From: Sphingomonas hengshuiensis
GTDB taxonomy: Bacteria > Pseudomonadota > Alphaproteobacteria > Sphingomonadales > Sphingomonadaceae
Direction of reading: 5' to 3'
Assembly: GCF_000935025.1 (NCBI RefSeq)
Contig: NZ_CP010836.1
Span: 2,356,001 to 2,420,000 of the forward strand
Length of the DNA stretch: 64,000 bases
Shown here in pieces: positions 26,312 through 35,283 of this stretch. Within the stretch, counting starts at the first letter, position 1; each line of letters starts with the position of its first letter. The position numbers were made by a program, and so were the translations under genes. The notes beneath the pieces are model-generated. The model was given only the letters and a program-made list of their open reading frames with translations. It was not told the DNA's origin and searched no databases.

Positions 26312-26421
26312 CGATCCCCAATCCGACAGCGTGACTTGGGCAAAGCCGGTTCCTTCCCCGAAGGACCCGGCAGCGGACCCATGCCCCGCCGCCGGTGACG
26401 CTTATCATGTGAGGATGCCGC

Positions 26422-26625
26422 GTGGCGAAGACCAGTCCCGTCGAATTCGTGAAGCAGGTCCAGGCCGAGACCAAGAAGATCGTGTGGCCCTCGCGCCGCG
26501 AGACGATCATGACCGGCGTCATGGTGATGATCATGACGACGTTGCTCGGCGTGTTCTTCTTCGGCGTGGACGCGTTTTTCGACGCGCTCGTGCGTTTCCT
26601 CCTCAGCCTGGCAACCAAGGGTTAA
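26422..26625 (+). CDS. secE: Preprotein translocase subunit SecE
   Basis: A 67-residue single-span SecE, the short form found in Alphaproteobacteria, which clamps SecY in the protein-conducting channel of the inner membrane. It shows the conserved cytoplasmic amphipathic part PVEFVKQVQAETKKIVWPSRRE followed by one membrane helix (VMVMIMTTLLGVFFFGVDAFF), with the hallmark WPSR motif. The start is GTG, with GAGG upstream. nusG begins three bases after the stop codon, so both are cotranscribed from the promoter at 26283. Confidence 0.97.
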   Translation: MAKTSPVEFVKQVQAETKKIVWPSRRETIMTGVMVMIMTTLLGVFFFGVDAFFDALVRFLLSLATKG

Positions 26626-26628
26626 TTC

Positions 26629-27165
26629 ATGTCGCGCTGGTACATCATCCACGCCTATTCGGGTTTCGAAGGCAAGGTCCGCGATCAGATCATGGCCGAC
26701 GCCACCCGCATGGGGCTCGATCGGCTGGTCGAGGCGGTCGAGGTTCCCACCGAAACCGTGACCGAGGTTCGCCGCGGCAAGAAGATCCAGTCCGAACGCA
26801 AATTCTTCCCCGGCTATGTGCTGGCGAAGCTGGAAATGAACGACGACGTCTATCACCTGGTGAAGAACACGCCGAAGGTGACCGGCTTCCTCGGCAGCAT
26901 GGGCAAGCCCCAGGCGATCAGCGAAGCCGAAGCCGCGCGCATCCTCAACACCAAGGAAGAAGCCGCTGCCGCCCCGAAGCAGAAGGTCAGCGTCGACTAC
27001 GACATCGGCGACACCGTCAAGGTCACCAGCGGCAATTTCGCGACCTTCTCGGGCGTGGTCGAGGAACTGGATTTCGACAAGAGCCGCGTCAAGGTCTCGA
27101 TCTCGATCTTCGGCCGCGCAACCCCGCTGGAGCTGGGCTTCGAGGACGTCGAACGGGTGAAGTGA
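26629..27165 (+). CDS. nusG: Transcription termination/antitermination protein NusG
   Basis: A 178-residue NusG, normal length. It binds RNA polymerase, promotes Rho-dependent termination and links transcription to translation. Visible: the NGN domain start RWYIIHAYSGFEGKVRDQI, the core KKIQSERKFFPGYVLAKLEM, and a C-terminal KOW domain (DIGDTVKVTSGNFATFSGVVEE) ending in LELGFEDVERVK. It directly follows secE and is closed by an intrinsic terminator. The transcript therefore does not obviously continue to rplK, which lies 5.1 kb further on. Confidence 0.98.
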   Translation: MSRWYIIHAYSGFEGKVRDQIMADATRMGLDRLVEAVEVPTETVTEVRRGKKIQSERKFFPGYVLAKLEMNDDVYHLVKNTPKVTGFLGSMGKPQAISEAEAARILNTKEEAAAAPKQKVSVDYDIGDTVKVTSGNFATFSGVVEELDFDKSRVKVSISIFGRATPLELGFEDVERVK

Positions 27166-27199
27166 CGCGCGGGGTTTTTCCGCGTGGGAATTGCGAAGG

Positions 27200-27225
27200 G
27201 CCGGGGCGAAAGCTCCGGCTTTTTT
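27200..27225 (+). terminator. Intrinsic terminator after nusG
   Basis: GCCGGGGC-GAAA-GCTCCGGC followed by TTTTTT: an 8-bp stem with one G-T pair, a tetraloop and a T run, 35 bp after the nusG stop. Confidence 0.9.
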
Positions 27226-27265
27226 GCTTTCGAGCGTAATCGGGGCGCTTGGCCCGGGTCGGCAA

Positions 27266-27787
27266 TCAGTCGAGCTGGAGCCGCAATTTCCGCAGCAATC
27301 GCGACAGCTCGGCCCGCTCGCCACGGTCGAGCCCGCCCACGGCGCGCTCGGCTTCGCGAAAATGATCGGCGATGGCATCGTCGATCAGCGCCCGCCCCCG
27401 ATCGGTGAGGGACGCCAACAGCACCCGGCGGTCGCGGTCATCGGGACTGCGGCCGATCAGGCCGCGCTGCTCCAGGCGATTGAGACACGCCGTCATCGCG
27501 CCCGAGCTTAGCAGCACCGATTTCCGCAGCGCAGTAGGATTCAAGCAATAGGGCGCCCCCGATCGACGCAGCGTCGCCAGCACGTCCAGTTCGGTATAGC
27601 CGATGCCATGCACGCGCAGCCACTCGCCTGCCCGCCCCTGCAACGTTCCTCCCAGGTGCAGCACTCTCCCGACCACGGCCATCGCCGAAGCATCGAGGTC
27701 GGGCCGCTCGCGTGCCCAATCCCTCAACAACTGGTCGACGACGTCCTCCTGGACCGGCTCGTCTGGGCTTTGGGAATGGCCGGTCAT
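27266..27787 (-). CDS. MarR family transcriptional regulator
   Basis: A 173-residue MarR-type winged-helix regulator. The HTH lies around YTELDVLATLRRSGAPYCLNPTALRKSVLLSSGAMTACLNRLEQRGLIGR, followed by the wing DDRDRRVLLASLTDRG, which matches the family DxRxxxxxLT pattern. MarR proteins are usually repressors relieved by small phenolic or other ligands. It is divergent from the exported alpha/beta hydrolase, with only 82 bp between the starts and a perfect palindrome in the gap, so it very likely controls itself and that hydrolase. It sits between nusG and rplK, an unusual place for a regulator. Confidence 0.93.
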   Translation of the reverse strand: MTGHSQSPDEPVQEDVVDQLLRDWARERPDLDASAMAVVGRVLHLGGTLQGRAGEWLRVHGIGYTELDVLATLRRSGAPYCLNPTALRKSVLLSSGAMTACLNRLEQRGLIGRSPDDRDRRVLLASLTDRGRALIDDAIADHFREAERAVGGLDRGERAELSRLLRKLRLQLD

Positions 27788-27794
27788 CGCATAT

Positions 27795-27806
27795 CTTTAT
27801 ATAAAG
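27795..27806. promoter_or_regulatory. Perfect 12-bp palindrome, candidate MarR operator
   Basis: CTTTATATAAAG lies eight bases before the MarR start codon and 63 bases before the divergent hydrolase. It stands in a short AT-rich patch that also contains TATA boxes for either direction. Size, symmetry and place fit a MarR operator that would block both promoters. Confidence 0.55.
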
Positions 27807-27869
27807 TATCTTGACGTAGTCATTTGTATAGGGGAGCAACGGCTCCGAAGCAACCACTGGACAGAATCG

Positions 27870-29372
27870 ATGCGCGCGATCTCCTTGCTGGCTTGCATGT
27901 CGACGGCGCTGGCCTGCGCGCCAGCCCCCATCGCGGCGCAGCCCGCCCTGCGGCAACCAATCGTGATCGAGTCGGGCAGCCTGACGCTGACCAGCGGTGA
28001 GACCGTGCAGTACGAGATCGGCACGTTGTCGGTGCCCGAAAACCGGAACAAGCCCCTGAGCCGCCGGATCGGCATCGGCTTCGCGCGCATCAAGGCGCCC
28101 CGCCCGACGGGAGCCCCCCCGATCTTCTGGCTTCCCGGCGGCCCGGGCCTGACGGTGCTGGGCGCCTTCACCGAAAAGGACGGTGCGGCACAGGCCCGTC
28201 TTCGCTCCTGGATGTCATTCGGCGCGGCGGGGGACCTCGTCGTGATCGAGCAGCGCGGCTATACTCGACGCGGCGAAATGCTGGTGGAGACGGCGGACGC
28301 GTCGCCGCTGGACAAGCCCGCGAGCGCGCAGGACGATGCGCTGGCAATGCAGGCCCTGGCCCGGCGGGCCGTCGCCCACCACGCGGACAAGGACTTGTCA
28401 GGCTATACCATCGATGCGTTCGCCGCTGATGTGGACGATCTTCGCAAAGCGCTCGGCTACAGCCGTATCAGCCTGTTCGGCGGCAGTTTCGGGTCGCAAT
28501 GGGCGTTGGCGGTCATGCGCTTCCATCCTGAGATCGTCGAACGCGCAGTGCTTTCCTCGGTGGAGCCGCTGAACAACGGCTTCGATATGCCGTCGCATGT
28601 CTTCGCGGCGCTTCAGCGGATCGCTTATGACGCCGATCGCGATCCGGGGCTTGCCCCCTATCTTCCCAAGGGCGGGATGATGGCCGCGATACGCGCGCTG
28701 CACCGGCGCTTCGCTGCCGAGCCGACGCGCGTGACGATACGCGATGCGCAAGGCCGGACCCATATCGTGACGCTCGGCGCGCAGGATCTCCAGCGCGCGC
28801 TGCTCGCCCATACCGCAGACGCGGCGGAGTGGCCGGCCTTCATCCTGTCGCTCTACCATCGCCATTACGAGCAATGGGCGCGTGAGACCGTGGCGGACCG
28901 GAGCGCAGGGGCGGTTACGCTGATCGGGCCGCTGGTCGACAGCAGCCTAGCGATGAGCGACGATCACGCGCATCTGCTGTGGACCGATCCCGCGGTGGAG
29001 TTACTGGGAACATGGAACTTCGAGGCGAACCTGGCCTCGGCACCGGAGTGGCCGACGCCGGACATGGGCGACGCGGTCCGGCTGCCGCGGGTGACGGCGA
29101 TTCCCGTGGTATTCGTCCACGGCGACTGGGACACGTCGACGCCCGTGGAGAACACGCTCGGGCTGATGCCCTATTTTCCGAACGCCCATGCGATCCGCGT
29201 CCATCGCGCGGGCCATGACGGCGCCTTCTACCAGCTTCGTGAAAGCGCAGCGGCGAAGCGGGCGATCTATGATTTTCTCCGGACAGGCGAGACCGCAGGC
29301 CTGCCGACCGACGTGGCGCTCCCCGCGCCCCGGTTCGAAGTCCCCGGCTTTCCGCCGGGCACAGTGCGGTAG
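27870..29372 (+). CDS. Exported alpha/beta hydrolase, proline iminopeptidase/TAP-like
   Basis: A 500-residue serine hydrolase with a signal peptide (MRAISLLACMSTALACAPAPIAAQ). Residues around IFWLPGGPGLTVLGAF form the oxyanion loop (GGPG), LFGGSFGSQWALAV holds the nucleophile (Ser 206), and VVFVHGDWDTSTPVENT and VHRAGHDGAFYQ hold the acid and base. The layout matches the proline iminopeptidase/tripeptidyl aminopeptidase group, which clips N-terminal residues from peptides. The start is chosen for the signal peptide; the longer in-frame extension would run through the MarR gene. Expression is probably MarR-controlled through the palindrome upstream. Confidence 0.85.
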   Translation: MRAISLLACMSTALACAPAPIAAQPALRQPIVIESGSLTLTSGETVQYEIGTLSVPENRNKPLSRRIGIGFARIKAPRPTGAPPIFWLPGGPGLTVLGAFTEKDGAAQARLRSWMSFGAAGDLVVIEQRGYTRRGEMLVETADASPLDKPASAQDDALAMQALARRAVAHHADKDLSGYTIDAFAADVDDLRKALGYSRISLFGGSFGSQWALAVMRFHPEIVERAVLSSVEPLNNGFDMPSHVFAALQRIAYDADRDPGLAPYLPKGGMMAAIRALHRRFAAEPTRVTIRDAQGRTHIVTLGAQDLQRALLAHTADAAEWPAFILSLYHRHYEQWARETVADRSAGAVTLIGPLVDSSLAMSDDHAHLLWTDPAVELLGTWNFEANLASAPEWPTPDMGDAVRLPRVTAIPVVFVHGDWDTSTPVENTLGLMPYFPNAHAIRVHRAGHDGAFYQLRESAAAKRAIYDFLRTGETAGLPTDVALPAPRFEVPGFPPGTVR

Positions 29373-29438
29373 CGCTACGGCATAGCCAGCTCAAATCCTA
29401 TACGATACACTCCCCCCAAACTGAGGAGGGGAATCACC

Positions 29439-30419
29439 ATGCGACACACCGCCCATATGTCGGCGTTAATCCGCCCGCTACACGCCGCGCTAGCCGCCAC
29501 CGCGCTAGCCGCCTGCGCCCTCGCCGCCCCCGCGCTCGCGCAGAACGACAAGATGGCCCCGATCGCCATCCCCGCCCAGCCCACTGCGATCTCGCTGAAC
29601 ACCGGCCCGCTGCCCGGCGCGAAAAATGCCGAGTCCTGGCACAGCCAATATGGCAGCGTCTTCGCGCGCAACGTCACCGTCGCCACGCTCACCCCCTTCC
29701 TCCCCGATCCGGCCAGGGCCACCGGCACCGCGGTCATCGTCGCCCCCGGCGGCGGGTTCATGACGCTGTCGATGGAGAATGAAGGCTGGGACGTCGCAAA
29801 GGCGCTCGCGGCCAAGGGCGTTGCCGCCTTCGTCCTCAAATACCGGCTCAACCAGACCCCCGCCTCGATCCCCGAATTCGAGGAGTCGATGCGCACCATG
29901 TTCGCGCGCGTCGCCGCCGCCCCCGCCCCCGGCGCCGCCCCTGCCGCAGCGCCCGCAGGCCCGCGCCCCGCGATGAACCTCGACCCGATGCTCGCCGACG
30001 CCCGCGCCGCCTTTGCCCTGATCCGCAGCCGCGCCGCAGAATGGCATGTCGATCCCGCGCGCGTCGGCATGGTCGGCTTCTCCGCCGGTGCGGGCCTCAC
30101 GATGGCGACCACTTTGTCGGGTAACGACGCCAAGCCCGCGTTCATCGGCACCATCTATGGCTCGCTCAACCCCGTCACCGTCCCCGCCGACGCCCCGCCG
30201 CTGTTCGTCGGGATCGCCGCCGACGATCCGCTGTTCGCCGGGCGCGGCTTCGGGCTGGTCGAAAGCTGGATGGCGGCGAAGAAGCCCGTCGAGTTCCACC
30301 TCTATGAACAGGGTGGACACGGCTTCGGCATGTATCAGAAGTCGACCACCAGCACCGGCTGGTTCGACGCATTCGCCCGCTGGATGGCGATGCACGGCTG
30401 GCTCAAGCCTGCGCAGTAA
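29439..30419 (+). CDS. Exported alpha/beta hydrolase (BD-FAE/esterase type)
   Basis: A 326-residue exported esterase-like hydrolase with a strong GGAGGGG site. After a signal peptide ending near PALAQ, it has [13 protein letters not shown] (oxyanion loop), [15 protein letters not shown] (nucleophile GFSAG), IAADDPLF (acid) and GGHGFGMY (base). Such proteins are annotated as acetylxylan or feruloyl esterases or dienelactone hydrolase-like. A proline/alanine-rich insert ([17 protein letters not shown]) lies between the lid and the nucleophile and is probably a disordered loop. It follows the iminopeptidase-like gene by 66 bp on the same strand. Confidence 0.85.
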   Translation: MRHTAHMSALIRPLHAALAATALAACALAAPALAQNDKMAPIAIPAQPTAISLNTGPLPGAKNAESWHSQYGSVFARNVTVATLTPFLPDPARATGTAVIVAPGGGFMTLSMENEGWDVAKALAAKGVAAFVLKYRLNQTPASIPEFEESMRTMFARVAAAPAPGAAPAAAPAGPRPAMNLDPMLADARAAFALIRSRAAEWHVDPARVGMVGFSAGAGLTMATTLSGNDAKPAFIGTIYGSLNPVTVPADAPPLFVGIAADDPLFAGRGFGLVESWMAAKKPVEFHLYEQGGHGFGMYQKSTTSTGWFDAFARWMAMHGWLKPAQ

Positions 30420-30589
30420 AGCCGCCGACGCATGTCCCGCACCCGGCGTCTCTGATCGCGTCCTCGGGCAGCACGACCCGCATTTTTCGGGCCGAAACCG
30501 ACCCCCGAGGGTCGAAAGCCTCTATCATGACGAACGGCGCCCGCTCGAACGAGCGGCGGCGCGACTGTCATTTCGAGGATTTGGCTCAC

Positions 30590-31906
30590 ATGCATTGGTT
30601 TGAAACGGTTGCGCCGATTCGCCTCAAGACCAAGACGGCGTTCGGGTCGCTCGTCGGGCTGATGGCGCTGGCGATGCTGGTCTCGCTATTCGGCCCGAAC
30701 TGGGTGACGATTCCGATCCAGCTCGCGCTGATCGCCGCCGCCGCGGTCCTGTCGCACCGCTTTCGCGAGGCGATCTGCGTGCCCTATGTCAACACCGTGG
30801 TGCGGATGGAGGGGCTCGCCGCCGGCGATCTCACGACGCCGATCGCCTATACCGACTATCAGGACTGCGTCGGGCGCATGACCAAGGCGATGTACACCTT
30901 CCGCGACAATGCGGTCGAACAGCAGCGCCAGGCCGTCGAGCAGGCCGAGGTCGTCCGCACGCTGGGCGAGCATCTCGGCCACCTCAAACAGGGCGATCTC
31001 ACCGCCGAAGTGACCGCGAATTTCCCCGGCAGCTATGCGCTGCTCAAGTCCAACTTCAACGATGCGATCGCCGCGCTGCGCACGCTGATCGGCTCGGTGA
31101 TGCGCTCGACCACCAGCATCCGCGCGGGATCGACCCAAATCGCCAGCGCATCCGACGATCTCGCGCGCCGCACCGAAGCCAATGCCGCCAGCCTCGAACA
31201 GACCGTCGCCGCCTTCACCCAGATGAACCAGCGGCTCCGGGCGACCGCGACTGCCGCCAGCGAGACGGTCTTGCGTGCGGACGGCGCGATCGCCACCGTG
31301 TCGGGCGGGCGCAGCATCGCCGACGAGGCGATCCAGGCGATGGCGCGCGTCTCCGAAAGCGCCAAGGGCATCGACAGCGTCATCGAGGGGCTCGACAAGA
31401 TCGCCTTCCAGACGCGCGTCCTCGCGATGAACGCCGCAGTCGAAGCGGGCCGCGCAGGCGAAGCGGGCCGCGGCTTCGCGGTCGTCGCCGACCTCGTCTC
31501 CGCGCTCGCCATGCGCGCCGAGGAAGAGGCGGGCCGCGCCCGCGACCAGCTCACCACCACCCAGACCGAAGTCGTCGCCGCCGTCGAAATGGTCGGCAAG
31601 GTCGATGCCGCACTCGCCAACATCGCCGGCGATGTCGGCGGCGTGCACGAGCTGCTCGGTCGCATCGCCACCGACAACCAGGCGCAATCGGCCGCGGTGG
31701 GCGAGATCAGCACTGCGATCGGCGCGATGGACCAGTCGACTCAGCAAAATGCCGCGATGGTCGAACAGACCTCGGCGGCGGCGCGCAACCTCGACAGCGA
31801 AGTCGTCGCGCTCGCCGCCCAGGCCGCCGAGTTCCGCATCGGCGACACGGGCCGCGTCGCCACCGGCACGCGCCGCCACGCCAGCGCCGCCTATATGCAC
31901 GCCTGA
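30590..31906 (+). CDS. Methyl-accepting chemotaxis-like protein without periplasmic sensor
   Basis: A 438-residue signalling protein. Two adjacent hydrophobic helices (about residues 20-33 and 40-55) have almost no loop between them. Two HAMP-like blocks follow ([11 protein letters not shown] near 76 and [10 protein letters not shown] near 132), then a helical signalling domain whose tip reads [33 protein letters not shown]. The usual tip is more like TNLLALNAAIEAARAGE...EVR, so some CheA/CheW contact residues differ. With no sensor domain it may report membrane state or a cytoplasmic signal. No che or flagellar genes are near. The start at 30590 has GAGG upstream; a start 21 codons earlier is possible. 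Confidence 0.8.
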   Translation: MHWFETVAPIRLKTKTAFGSLVGLMALAMLVSLFGPNWVTIPIQLALIAAAAVLSHRFREAICVPYVNTVVRMEGLAAGDLTTPIAYTDYQDCVGRMTKAMYTFRDNAVEQQRQAVEQAEVVRTLGEHLGHLKQGDLTAEVTANFPGSYALLKSNFNDAIAALRTLIGSVMRSTTSIRAGSTQIASASDDLARRTEANAASLEQTVAAFTQMNQRLRATATAASETVLRADGAIATVSGGRSIADEAIQAMARVSESAKGIDSVIEGLDKIAFQTRVLAMNAAVEAGRAGEAGRGFAVVADLVSALAMRAEEEAGRARDQLTTTQTEVVAAVEMVGKVDAALANIAGDVGGVHELLGRIATDNQAQSAAVGEISTAIGAMDQSTQQNAAMVEQTSAAARNLDSEVVALAAQAAEFRIGDTGRVATGTRRHASAAYMHA

Positions 31907-31960
31907 TCCCCGCGCCCCTCGGCCAGCATAGGAATAAGCGCTCCCCATCCCTGCAGGGCT

Positions 31961-32110
31961 ATCGCATAGGAGAAAACCCATCGTCATCCTGACGAAAGTC
32001 AGGATCCATTCGGTGCTCGGTATGGGCTTATTGGTCAACCGAAGCTGCTGAATGGATCCCAGCCTGCGCTGGGATGACGGCGTGTATGCTTGCCCGCTGC
32101 CCTATGCGAT
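31961..32110. repeat. Palindromic element with perfect 10-bp inverted ends
   Basis: Bounded by ATCGCATAGG and its exact reverse complement CCTATGCGAT, 150 bp apart, in the gene-free stretch before rplK. Inside are inverted partners around AGGATCCATTC/GAATGGATCC. The same ATCGCATA ends bound the repeats near 16.4 kb and 19.2 kb. The rest of the gap (32111-32267) is promoter and leader of rplK. Confidence 0.7.
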
Positions 32111-32137
32111 TGCCCGCCCGCCCCGCCCCGGCGGCGC

Positions 32138-32166
32138 TTGTATTTGCGGCGCATCCGGGCTATGCG
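32138..32166 (+). promoter_or_regulatory. Probable promoter of rplK-rplA
   Basis: TTGTAT and TATGCG are 17 bases apart, about 100 bp before rplK. The boxes are moderate matches, but the spacing is ideal and nothing better lies in the gap. Confidence 0.45.
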
Positions 32167-32267
32167 CCCGCGCTTCCAAGCCGTTCCGACGACTGGAAAC
32201 CCCCGCGGGAGGGTGCGGCGACGCGCCCGTCTGGACCGCTAAACTTGAAACAGAGTGAGACCGCCGC

Positions 32268-32699
32268 ATGGCAAAGAAGATTACCGGCTATATCAAGCTG
32301 CAGGTGCCCGCCGGCGCCGCGAACCCCTCGCCCCCGATCGGCCCTGCGCTGGGTCAGCGCGGCGTGAACATCATGGAGTTCTGCAAGCAGTTCAACGCAT
32401 CGACCGGCGATCAGGAAAAGGGCACGCCGCTGCCCACCGTGATCACCGTGTTCGCCGATCGTTCGTTCTCGTTCGAGACCAAGACGCCCCCCGCGACCTA
32501 TCTCCTCAAGAAGGCCGCGAACCTCAAGTCGGGCTCGAAGGAGCCGGGCAAGGTGTCCGCGGGAACGATCAAGCGCTCCGCCGTCCAGGCGGTCGCCGAG
32601 GCCAAGATGAAGGACCTCAACGCGAACGACATCGAAGCAGCAACGAAGATCATCGAAGGCTCCGCACGCGCGATGGGCCTCCAGGTTGTGGAGGGCTAA
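32268..32699 (+). CDS. rplK: 50S ribosomal protein L11
   Basis: A 143-residue L11, the standard length. It forms the GTPase-associated centre with 23S rRNA and is needed for RelA activation. Family landmarks are present: [35 protein letters not shown] at the N-terminus, with the Pro-rich loop, and the C-terminal RNA-binding part [12 protein letters not shown]. rplA starts five bases after the stop. It is the first gene of a two-gene core block flanked on both sides by unrelated genes. Confidence 0.98.
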   Translation: MAKKITGYIKLQVPAGAANPSPPIGPALGQRGVNIMEFCKQFNASTGDQEKGTPLPTVITVFADRSFSFETKTPPATYLLKKAANLKSGSKEPGKVSAGTIKRSAVQAVAEAKMKDLNANDIEAATKIIEGSARAMGLQVVEG

Positions 32700-32703
32700 C
32701 ACC

Positions 32704-33396
32704 ATGGCAAAGCTGACCAAGAAGCAGAAGACCTGGACCGTCGACAGCGAGAAGCTGCACGGCATCGACGAAGCCATCGCGATCGTGAAGGCGAACGCGA
32801 CTGCGAAGTTCGACGAGTCGGTCGAAATCGCGCTCAACCTCGGCGTCGATCCGCGCCACGCCGACCAGATGGTCCGCGGCGTCGTCACTTTGCCCAAGGG
32901 CACCGGCAAGACCGTCCGCGTCGGCGTCTTCGCCCGCGGCGCCAAGGCTGAGGAAGCCACTGCGGCGGGTGCCGAAGTCGTCGGCGCCGAAGACCTGATG
33001 GAAGCGATCCAGGACGGCAAGATCGACTTCGATCGCTGCATCGCCACGCCCGACATGATGGGCCTGGTCGGTCGCCTCGGCAAGGTGCTGGGCCCCAAGG
33101 GCCTGATGCCGAACCCGAAGCTCGGCACGGTCACGATGAACGTCGCCGAAGCGGTCAAGGCTGCCAAGGGCGGCCAGGTCGAATATCGCGTCGAAAAGGC
33201 CGGCATCATCCATTCGGGCATCGGCAAGGTGTCGTTCCCGGCCGAAGACCTGCGCGCGAACTTCGACGCGCTGGTCGACGCCGTGGTCAAGGCCAAGCCG
33301 ACCGGCGCCAAGGGCAAGTACGTCCGCAAGGTCGCGCTTTCGAGCTCGATGGGCCCGGGCGTAAAGGTCGACGTGGCGGAAGTCGCCGCGGTCTGA
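32704..33396 (+). CDS. rplA: 50S ribosomal protein L1
   Basis: A 230-residue L1, the normal bacterial size, which forms the L1 stalk and in many bacteria represses its own operon. Visible are [21 protein letters not shown], the conserved [25 protein letters not shown], and the tail [17 protein letters not shown]. The ATG at 32704 is preferred over an upstream GTG because of its position right after rplK. An intrinsic terminator follows within 25 bp. A degenerate copy of its last 38 codons occurs 2 kb downstream at 35284-35397. Confidence 0.98.
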   Translation: MAKLTKKQKTWTVDSEKLHGIDEAIAIVKANATAKFDESVEIALNLGVDPRHADQMVRGVVTLPKGTGKTVRVGVFARGAKAEEATAAGAEVVGAEDLMEAIQDGKIDFDRCIATPDMMGLVGRLGKVLGPKGLMPNPKLGTVTMNVAEAVKAAKGGQVEYRVEKAGIIHSGIGKVSFPAEDLRANFDALVDAVVKAKPTGAKGKYVRKVALSSSMGPGVKVDVAEVAAV

Positions 33397-33420
33397 TTAT
33401 CGCTGCAAGGCTAGGAAAAC

Positions 33421-33455
33421 GGGGTCGGAAGCATATGCTTCCGGCCCCTTTTTCT
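33421..33455 (+). terminator. Intrinsic terminator after rplA
   Basis: CGGAAGC-ATAT-GCTTCCG with outer GGGG/CCCC pairs, followed by TTTTTC and more T. It lies 24 bp after the rplA stop and so separates rplKA from rplJL. Confidence 0.9.
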
Positions 33456-33472
33456 TTTTGGGTGCGCCGCCC

Positions 33473-34336
33473 TTAGAACCTGCGGGGCTCGTGCCCGATC
33501 ATGTCGCAGGTGCCCCGGAAGCCGTAATCCGACAGACCCTGGACGGTGATGCGCCCGCTCCTCCGGTCGATGACGATCTTGGGCTTGTTGAGGCCGTTCA
33601 GGCGATAGGTCGCCCGGATCGTGTCGGGATCGACCCTGACATCGGACAGATCCCACCAGCCGTCCTCTCCCCGGGAATGGATCGGCGGGACAAGCGATTT
33701 CGGCAATCGGATGCGACCGCCCCCCTCCCAGGTCTGGATCGTCAGCGACGCGTCGAAGGTCTCGGCCCTCGTCTCGTTGTAGCGACCATATTCATACCGA
33801 TCGCGCTTGGAATTCCACGTCCATGTCGTGCCACTGGCGAGGGCGTCGCGCTTGCCATCTCCGAAGCAGACCAGCCCGAGGTTGACGGAGCGCCCGTCCA
33901 CGAACGGCCCCTCCCCGCCGGGCAGCGTCGAGGGGCGACCGCCATCTCCCGGACGCGAATAGCCGGGATCGGGCGCATAGCCGGGCGCGGGGCGGCTGGC
34001 CGGCGCGCCCTGGTAATTCGGGTTCGGGCGCACCGTCGCGGCCTGCCGGCAATCGGGCGCAGTGGTGGGCGTGATGGCGTCATAGCGACCGTTCATCGTG
34101 GAAATCGTCACGCATTGGCGGCGGGCGGCGTTCCACCAATTGGTGTAGCTGCGGTCGTCGCTTTTCGACCCGCCGGTATTCACATAGCCGCGGCGCTGAA
34201 GCTCCCCTTCGGCCTGGCCGGCGCGGGCGCCGACCATGTCTTCCAGCCCGGTTGACTGCGCATGGGCCGACAAGGGCACGAGCGTCGATAGTAAAAGCGA
34301 TGTGTAGAGGACCTTCGAAACGGCTACTGTACGCAT
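33473..34336 (-). CDS. Exported hypothetical protein
   Basis: Function not recognised. The 287-residue product has a clear signal peptide (VLYTSLLLSTLVPLSAHAQ). A small domain follows, starting MVGARAGQAEGELQRRGY and ending NWWNAARRQCVTISTMNGRYDAI, a pattern I associate with small conserved periplasmic domains of unknown role. Next come a proline/glycine-rich linker (residues about 105-145) and a C-terminal domain of about 130 residues (VNLGLVCFGDGKR..., ...SDYGFRGTCDM) with two cysteines that could pair. It faces the rplA terminator and lies between rplA and the copy of the rplA tail. Confidence 0.7.
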   Translation of the reverse strand: MRTVAVSKVLYTSLLLSTLVPLSAHAQSTGLEDMVGARAGQAEGELQRRGYVNTGGSKSDDRSYTNWWNAARRQCVTISTMNGRYDAITPTTAPDCRQAATVRPNPNYQGAPASRPAPGYAPDPGYSRPGDGGRPSTLPGGEGPFVDGRSVNLGLVCFGDGKRDALASGTTWTWNSKRDRYEYGRYNETRAETFDASLTIQTWEGGGRIRLPKSLVPPIHSRGEDGWWDLSDVRVDPDTIRATYRLNGLNKPKIVIDRRSGRITVQGLSDYGFRGTCDMIGHEPRRF

Positions 34337-34611
34337 CCTATTTCTCCCAGCATGTCTGCCCGGAAAAGGGCAGCGTTTGCGATATCTTGCGGCTAATTGG
34401 AGACTTGGTCCACGATCGTCCGGGATATTCCTGCGGTAAGAATGCGCAGCGGGATTTGTCGTTCCCCGTCATGGCGCGGCACGGATCAACTGTTGAAAGC
34501 GAAACCTGTTCGGGCGCGCGGCACGACGACGCGCATGCGGGGCCGCGATCCACCCTGATCCGATGGCAAACAGCCGGTTGCAGGCATGCCCGGCATCTTC
34601 CATGATGCGCC

Positions 34612-35283
34612 ATGGACTTCATGAAGTGGCTCAATTCGCTGGACGAACTCCTCTATGAGGTGATGAGCTGGCTGCTGTTCTTCCCGCTTACGCTCTGGCG
34701 CGCCGCGTTCCGGCCGATCGGGGTCATGGAGGAGATCAACCGCGAGGCTGTGCTTCCCGACGACCAGCGCTATCAGGCGGTCCTGAGCCCGCCGCTCTTC
34801 CTCGCGCTCGCCCTGCTGATCGGCCATTCGGTGGCGACGGCGCTGGGGCAGACCGACGCGATCATCGCCAACCGTGACGGTCTCGCCGACCTTGTCGACG
34901 ACAATGCCAGCGCCCTGGTCCTGCGCGTGATCGTCTTCGCGTCCTTTCCGCTCTTCCTGGCATCCCGCCTCGTCCGCCGCCTCGGGACGAAGCTCAATCG
35001 CAACTCGCTTCAACAGCCCTTTTACGAGCAATGCTATCCCGCGGCGGTGTTCGCGCTCGGGATAAGCGTGGGGACAAGCCTCAGTCAGGACCACCACCCG
35101 ATCGCGCCCATCATCGGGTCCTGTATGGTCACGATCAGCATCGTCAATCTCTGGATCGTGGAGACCCGCTGGTTCGCCAGGGTCCTGAACATCGGCTATT
35201 TGCGCGCTGCAGGAAACGTGTTGATCGGACTGTTGGAGGGCGCGGTCTTCGTCCTCGCGGTAGGCTTTCTGTTCACGCGGTAA
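34612..35283 (+). CDS. Hypothetical inner-membrane protein
   Basis: Function not recognised. The 223-residue product has about five hydrophobic segments (SWLLFFPLTLWRAAF, PPLFLALALLIGHSVATAL, RVIVFASFPLFLASRL, YPAAVFALGISVG and LLEGAVFVLAVGFLF). The loop MEEINREAVLPDDQRYQAVLSPPLF after the first segment resembles permease-like proteins seen in proteobacteria. Its stop codon TAA directly abuts the ATG of the rplA tail copy, so the downstream boundary of this gene is also the boundary of that duplication. The 275 bp between it and the divergent gene show no feature I can support. Confidence 0.65.
   Translation: MDFMKWLNSLDELLYEVMSWLLFFPLTLWRAAFRPIGVMEEINREAVLPDDQRYQAVLSPPLFLALALLIGHSVATALGQTDAIIANRDGLADLVDDNASALVLRVIVFASFPLFLASRLVRRLGTKLNRNSLQQPFYEQCYPAAVFALGISVGTSLSQDHHPIAPIIGSCMVTISIVNLWIVETRWFARVLNIGYLRAAGNVLIGLLEGAVFVLAVGFLFTR

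Noticed and set aside
26112..26421. tRNA-Trp expected before secE
   Set aside because: No cloverleaf-forming sequence, TTCGA-type T-loop or CCA anticodon arm could be placed; the gap contains a worn palindrome and a promoter.
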